From positions 124,001-188,000 of the forward strand of contig LUGG01000004.1 in the NCBI GenBank assembly GCA_001683735.1: a stretch of DNA of 64,000 bases, in the 5' to 3' direction. The position numbers and the translations under genes are program-made. Shown here piece after piece: positions 59,072 through 64,000 of the stretch; positions within the stretch are counted from its first letter, which is position 1; each line of letters begins with the position of its first letter. The notes under the pieces were generated by a model. That model worked only from the letters and a program-made list of their open reading frames with translations, did not search any database and was not told the origin of the DNA. The DNA is from Grifola frondosa (Eukaryota > Basidiomycota > Agaricomycetes > Polyporales > Grifolaceae).

Positions 59072-59612
59072 ATTGATATAGATGGTGGTGGACTCAGAGT
59101 GGGACTGCTATTAGGCGTTGGGACAGCGCTGAAGAGGCGCTAGTTGTAACGTGCGTGACATTACGCGCGAGGAATGTGACAGCTCGTGATCGTCCGTGAT
59201 CGTCGCGTCCCCTTCGACTCTCACGAGCACCGCGGTTCAGTCTCCCGACGGTATCCAAAGAGCTAAATGTATCTTTAACCCAACATGCATATGCAACGTG
59301 CATCTCGCGCCGGTTGCACGTCAGCGCCCACGCCTTATTTTTGCAGAGGCTGAGCACCGACTAGTCACGACTGTCCTTCCCTGTCAACATCCTGTGATAC
59401 GTAGATGACACTAAGCTGACAGCTCGTCCTCCTCGTTTCCTCAAATACTCACGTTCTGCTGTGCTGTCCTCCCCAGGAAGCCTCCGCTATTTGTAGGGCA
59501 TTGATTGAGTCAGTCCCGCCTTCGTTCGACTCAGTTCCCTGGAGGGATTTTTTCTTCGGTTCTTATATTTCTTACGGTCACTCCTTTGCGGGTTTCTTCC
59601 TTCGTTTATGCA
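59072..59612. promoter_or_regulatory. Divergent promoter Hv1/copy D with tandem 10-mer
   Basis: A 541 bp gap between divergent starts. The 10-mer CGTGATCGTC occurs twice head to tail at 59185-59194 and 59195-59204, about 115-135 bp upstream of the Hv1 start codon. This looks like a pair of binding sites but I know no factor for it. Confidence 0.45.
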
Positions 59613-61538
59613 ATGGAGTGGTGGTCGCTCTTTCGAAAACTCCGAAAGGTCATTTTTGGTGAGTGGTCGAGCGAGATAAACCATCTAGTGCTCATGCTAT
59701 TCTCCGCAGCATTCATTGCGATCGCCAGCTTAGCGTGGGCTGTCATCTTGTCGTATTATCTATCTCGCGAGTGGAAGCATTTTGTTCTATCACAGCGTGA
59801 GTTTTCCGTCTTTTCCCGCTGACTTTGCATGCTGAAGATATGCGCAGGCGTCATTATCCTTGTTCTTATCTCTGTCAATGGAATAACGTCGCTCTTGCTG
59901 TATTTAATGTGGTTGCTTCTATCGGTCATGCACTATCCGCGATGTTGACTTTTTCTTTGATTTAGGATCGTGGTTGTTTTCCGGATTAAGATGGAGTTCG
60001 TACGTATGGCGTTCCTTCTTTCGATACATATCGGTAGGTTTTTGTCAAACCATGGAATGTAGTGTGGCTGCTAATTGAGATTATCAAGGGAGTGCCGTTC
60101 CCTTCACCCTTTTTGGTTTTGGCCTTTCCTGCGATATATTCCGTGAGCTGATTGCGACCCCTCATATATGCTTGATTTGACACGCTGTCCTTATTCTCGC
60201 AGATACGAAGACTACGTGCAAGATGGTCAACATCGCCTTCGTAGCCTCTGCTTGGGCCATCACCGGGCTCCGTACGTTTGCCTGATTTTCTTCTTGGTAT
60301 ATGGGTCTGACCCTGCCACGCCAGTCCTCGGTTACACTATATACCTGTGTATCATGTCTCGCGTTCCCCGCCCGGCCCCTTTGTTTATTCCGAACCTGTT
60401 GCTCTCAACAAGTACTGTGAGCAGAAGCTCTTCCTTGTCGTCGAACAGCTCAACCAAATTGTTGCTCAAGCCCGACTCTCAGAAAGGCATACGGCCGGAG
60501 AGTCCAGCATCTGAGTACTCCCAGGAGTCGTTTCCCAGGCCGAAAACCATTCCCAAGAGATTGTTCCTGGTCAACGGTATGACCAGTTCTTCCGATGTCT
60601 CTTCCAGGATGAGTCAGGAGTCTCATCTGGGATATGCATACGGTGCAGTGGGTCCATCGGGACATCACTCTCAAGTGCCCTCCGTACGCTCCAGACTCTC
60701 GTCATCAACCATCATCAGCATGAGGTCTGCATCCAGTCGCGCTACCGTGCGTCCGCAGCTGCCGCCCATGGGACAAGTGTCGAGGCAGAACTCGGTAGAG
60801 CAGACTCCGCAGCCATATATTGAAGCCCACGCCCCGCCTCGCTTGCTGGTGACCCCCTTCACGGAACCACTCTCGCGGCACGGTACCCCGGAAACAGCGT
60901 TCTCTGCGCTGAGCTTCAGCTCGGCCCCAGGAAATCTCTACGCAGGCCAGATGGCGCAGTTCAACCGGGTGAGGAGCCCCCCGGGACCATCGATGACACC
61001 GATGAATCCAACCCGATACATCGACTACCTCACGCCTTATGGCAACGTGCCCTCCTCCCACGCACAGCCCAGTCACCCCGAGGCATTCCCCGTGCGAACA
61101 GGAAGCCCTTACATGTACTCCTACAGCACCCCGCCCGTCTCGGTCGTCTACGCCCCTGCCTACCGCGGGCCCTTCGTGACGTACACGGGAGTGCCCGTCG
61201 GCATGCCGCCGCGCCTGAACACGCCCGACGCGCACTCTATCCACTCGCTCGCGCCAAGCCTGCACTTCGAAGCGCACGCGGAGCCGCGCGCCCCGCCCGC
61301 CGTGCACGTCCGCACGACGAGCGACCCCGTGTGGCGTCCGTACACCGCGAGCCCGCACCTCCCCGCGCTCGACGCCCCGCTCCCGAACCCGCATGCGGAG
61401 ATCCGCCGGTCTGGGTCGGTGCCTGGGGGCAGCTTTGGGCCGCGCGGGGACCGGCTGGGCGTCCCGCCGAGCTTGAGGGCGGGCGCGCCCGAGTGGAGGC
61501 AGCTTGTGATGAGGGCTGCGTCTGCGGAGACGTTGTAG
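59613..61538 (+). CDS. Four-helix membrane protein, MARVEL-like (copy D)
   Basis: Start MEWWSLFRKLRKVIF (ATG 59613; another ATG is at 59608 in a different frame). Helices: AFIAIASLAWAVILSYYL, GVIILVLISVNGITSLLLYL, FVRMAFLLSIHIGSAVPFTL and NIAFVASAWAITGLLLGYTI, with SCDIFHTKTTCKM as the Cys-bearing loop between the last two. A 390-residue tail follows, rich in Ser, Pro, Arg and Tyr (VPSVRSRLSSSTIISMRSAS), ending RQLVMRAASAETL at the TAG 61536-61538. It has the same plan as copies A, B and C. The six or so introns read cleanly in frame. The tail is GC-rich, which creates a long false frame on the minus strand. Confidence 0.65.
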
Positions 61539-62027
61539 TGGCGTGATTGACGTGGGCGGCGCGAGGCGGTGCGCGGGAGCATATACGCTATTATTGAGTC
61601 CGTTTGAGGGACGTATTAGTCCAAGGACATCGTGCGACTCGGACAGTGTTGTACCGGGTCTCAACCATCGGACTTTTGCTTGTACGTCAATCATTCATTG
61701 ATATACATAGTTGTTGACCTAGAAAAGTCAAAAGTCTTGTTGAGTTCATTACTGTACAATCGTGAACAAACAAAATGAATAGAGGACTCACCGGTGTTGG
61801 CAATTTTGCGCGCCATCTCAGGATGCAACTGGAAACGAGGGTGCGGGAATCCTGTATTTCATTTTATACACTGTACGGATTATAGTTACTGTCTAAGTAC
61901 ATAGCCCTCACAGAGAGGTGTTGACCAAGTCCCCATGCCGACTGGCATGGGGCGAGATGCATTCTCTTACATCAATTATATATGCCACTCGAACATTCCC
62001 TAGGAAGGAGTACGATGCATTCTACAC
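61539..62027. other. Intergenic with 9 bp hairpin
   Basis: The 3' region of copy D. At 61931-61952 a perfect 9 bp inverted repeat, CCCCATGCC / GGCATGGGG, surrounds a 4 nt loop GACT. It is too far from the stop (about 400 bp) to be an obvious 3'-UTR element. No gene seen. Confidence 0.5.
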
Positions 62028-62436
62028 TAAGGTAGGCGACATGCACAACCATTGAACGTATGTAAGCTGTGACTAAATGTGACAGCCCACTAATCTTTCG
62101 AGAAATTACCGGGATAAGTCCAAGTTGATTACACAGTCCCAACTTGAGCACTCATCGAATAATTCGTTGTCATGCTAACATATGCCTACATAATCCACTA
62201 GTTTCTAACCTCCTAATCATTGATAAATTTATGCCGTTCATATCATGTCTCGCACAAGAAATCGGCAACCACAAAGTTTTTGGGAATCAGAAAATACACC
62301 AAACTGTGGTTGCCGATTGACCTAATACTAAGAATTGACATGCGCATAGATTTTACATTGTTTTAACACGGCTTTTGTCACGGCGCTAAAATCATTGCTT
62401 ACATACGTTCAATGGTTGTGCATGTCGCCTACCTTA
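62028..62436. mobile_element. Foldback/MITE-like element with 40 bp inverted repeats
   Basis: Bases 62028-62067 and 62397-62436 are perfect inverted copies of each other (40 bp). Each end begins with TA, so a TA target-site duplication, as in Tc1/mariner-type elements, is possible. Inside is a second, perfect 14 bp inverted pair (62260-62273 and 62305-62318). The 409 bp element has no coding capacity. Two identical 40 bp arms suggest recent origin. It ends 57 bp upstream of the next predicted start codon. Confidence 0.8.
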
Positions 62437-62493
62437 CAAAAAAACTGCGCTGCAACTGTTCTGCGCAACGCGTCGACCACTGTCACTTATAGC

Positions 62494-63299
62494 GCGCGAT
62501 GACGTCATCGAATGTAGCGCTGCCTGATTTAGACATACTGGCCGTTGACAGGATGGGCTGTGCATGAAGGGAGACAGAGACTTGCCGCATCCACCAAGTC
62601 ACTCTACGCCCTGACCTCTTCCTTATCCTCCACCTCATCCATCGATAGAATCTGCCCATCCTGGCTGTCTTCACCCCCAAGCTCCTCCTCGTCTCCATCC
62701 TCGCCTTTATCGGCGGATACTTCCTCTACTCGCGCCACGCACCCCTCCACCCAGCGTACTCCATCTCCATGTCGCCCTCTCCAAACGCAGGCTGGCACGC
62801 CCGCGCACAGCCCTCCCCTCGGGCGTTCGTCCCCACGCGCGACGCACTCGTCTTCGCCGTCCTCCTCAACGCCCAGGCAGATCACGACGGCTTCACGCTC
62901 GCGCTCTTCCGCCCGGACGTCGCCGTCGATGCCCGCGGAGCGGTCCTCACCGTGGACCCCGCCGACTTCGCTCGCCTCGCGGAGCTCGCGCAGCAGACCA
63001 CCACGCTCCCGCCGACCGGCTCGTTCATGAACGCATGGCGCGTTGCGCACGACCGCACGGAGCAGAAGATCGACCGGCTGTTCGCCGCAACGTCCACCGA
63101 TGGCCCGCTCGTCCAGACCAGCGTACAGGGGTACAGTCCGCGGATGAGGCAGCTCAAGCCGGCTGTCGGAGATGTGACTGAGCTGCCCGATGTGCTGCAG
63201 GAGCTCTTTGGGTATATCCAGGAGGGTCGGGAGGGCTTCATCCGGGGAGAGGAAGACAAGGAAATCATTGCACGGGTGAAAGCATTAGTGAACGAGTGA
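62494..63299 (+). CDS. Hypothetical membrane-anchored protein
   Basis: The well-supported part runs from about 62646 to the TGA at 63297-63299: a hydrophobic helix PKLLLVSILAFIGGYFLYSR, then an ordered soluble region of about 175 residues (RAFVPTRDALVFAVLLNAQA, DGFTLALFRPDVAVDARGAV, TVDPADFARLAELAQQTTTL, DRTEQKIDRLFAATSTDGPL, QLKPAVGDVTELPDVLQELF). I recognise no known domain. The start at 62494 is tentative: MTSSN joins in frame to the acceptor at 62645 if the weak donor GTAGCG at 62509 is used. The foldback element just upstream may supply or disturb its promoter. Confidence 0.5.
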
Positions 63300-63506
63300 A
63301 CGGGCTGCATATCTCTGGTTAGTATCGGTATCTTGCGCGTCGCAATTGTCACTGAAGTCGGCGTATGTTAGATCTTCCGACTCATTTGTGATGCGTTTTG
63401 TACTATACGATATGATTGCTTTCTTGGAAACATGTAATATTGTACTTACTGCGTTCGTCGTGAAGGAGAAAGATGGTCGATTGCTAGTTTATCCTTCCAA
63501 GTTCCT

Positions 63507-64000
63507 TCAGCCAATTCTCAAGCCGAGCGCGAATCCCGCAACGAACGACGCTCTCTGCTGGAAGTCTGCCGTCAAGAAATCAATGAACCACCTGAAGAGA
63601 GAAACAACATTGGGCGGCTTCTTGGCGCCGCTCGCATCCTTCGTGTAGAACAAGTTCTCAAAGCGGCTGCTCATGCGCCCCCAGTCAATACGGACCAAGG
63701 AGAGCGAGCCAAGATACTGTCCGCTCCATCAGCCAACCTGGTTCATTAAGCGTCAAAGTATTCCTTACCTGCAATAAGACAAATACACCGCCCAGCGCGA
63801 AAGCAAGTGCTTTTGCGCCCTTCTTGACGAAGACACCCGCGCATATACCGCATACAGTGCCGAATGTGAGCTCGAGATAGCTCACACTAGAAGCCGGAGG
63901 TGGCAGCGGAGGGAGCGGCGGGACTTCCCGTTGCGAGGGTGTTGCCGGCGCAGCGCTGCCAGCAGCATCTGCCTGCGGTTTCTTCGAGTCAACAGCTGTG
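63507..64000 (-). CDS. FUN14-family mitochondrial membrane protein, 5' end outside window
   Basis: The C-terminal exons read SYLELTFGTVCGICAGVFVK with KGAKALAFALGGVFVLLQ, then after an intron YLGSLSLVRIDWGRMSSRFE and KPPNVVSLFRWFIDFLTADF with QQRASFVAGFALGLRIG, ending at 63509-63507. The two or three short glycine-spaced helices and the closing ASFVAGFALGLRIG are the FUN14 domain, known from yeast FUN14 and the mammalian mitophagy receptor FUNDC1, both in the mitochondrial outer membrane. Upstream residues in frame (to base 64000) are Ala/Pro-rich and continue past the window edge, so the start is not seen. Confidence 0.85.

Noticed and set aside
54501..61538. Secondary-metabolite or transport gene cluster
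   Set aside because: Apart from the four-helix proteins and the proton channel there is no backbone synthase, P450 or tailoring enzyme.
60705..61694. 329-codon minus-strand open frame
   Set aside because: It lies opposite the Ser/Pro-rich tail of copy D, which has coherent exons and helices; no domain is seen in the antisense translation.

Overview
This window is nuclear DNA of a filamentous basidiomycete, most likely an Agaricomycete. The evidence is densely packed genes on both strands split by many 45-70 nt GT-AG introns (often with visible branch points), plus basidiomycete-type families: a kinase with an Agaricomycete-style catalytic loop, several small four-helix membrane proteins with long disordered tails, and a GH5 exo-beta-1,3-glucanase. 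I see no CRISPR, bacterial operon, virus or secondary-metabolite cluster.

Layout. 0-6.6 kb: 3' part of a protein kinase (-), a one-helix membrane protein (+), a mitochondrial scramblase AIM25 (-) and the COX1 translational activator MSS51 (+). 6.8-12.5 kb: replication factor CDC45 (+), HIS3 (-) and an AlkB dioxygenase with CUE and GRF-finger ends (-). 12.7-17.4 kb: an M24 aminopeptidase (+), an RRP3-like DEAD-box helicase (+) with many frame breaks, a 2OG-Fe(II) hydroxylase (-) and an intron-containing tRNA-Ser(GCU). 17.5-24.5 kb: CMR1 (-) and TRAPPC10/TRS130 (-). 24.8-34.3 kb, all +: FAR-17a/AIG1-like protein, argininosuccinate lyase, syntaxin SSO1, a small AN1 zinc finger and aspartate aminotransferase. 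35-46 kb, all +: a HEAT-repeat PP4 regulatory subunit, a four-TM protein, IST1 and a TBC-like protein. 46.5-53.6 kb: PIG-H/GPI15 (-), GH5 glucanase (+), ALG3 (+), MFS transporter (-). 54.5-61.5 kb: three four-TM proteins (+) with a voltage-gated proton channel (Hv1-like, -) among them. 61.6-64 kb: a foldback repeat element, a hypothetical membrane-anchored protein (+) and a FUN14 protein (-) cut by the window edge.

Most genes are housekeeping and their order shows no single pathway, although membrane traffic and glycan work recur (TRAPPC10, SSO1, IST1, TBC, PIG-H, ALG3). The most distinctive points are the four-TM family around the proton channel, the CUE-AlkB-GRF protein, the IST1/TBC junction, and many one-base frame breaks, mostly in short G/C runs, in otherwise well conserved genes. 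I think those breaks are more likely consensus errors than gene decay, but that needs read data. Intron positions were read by eye; identities rest on remembered family patterns, not on database searches.
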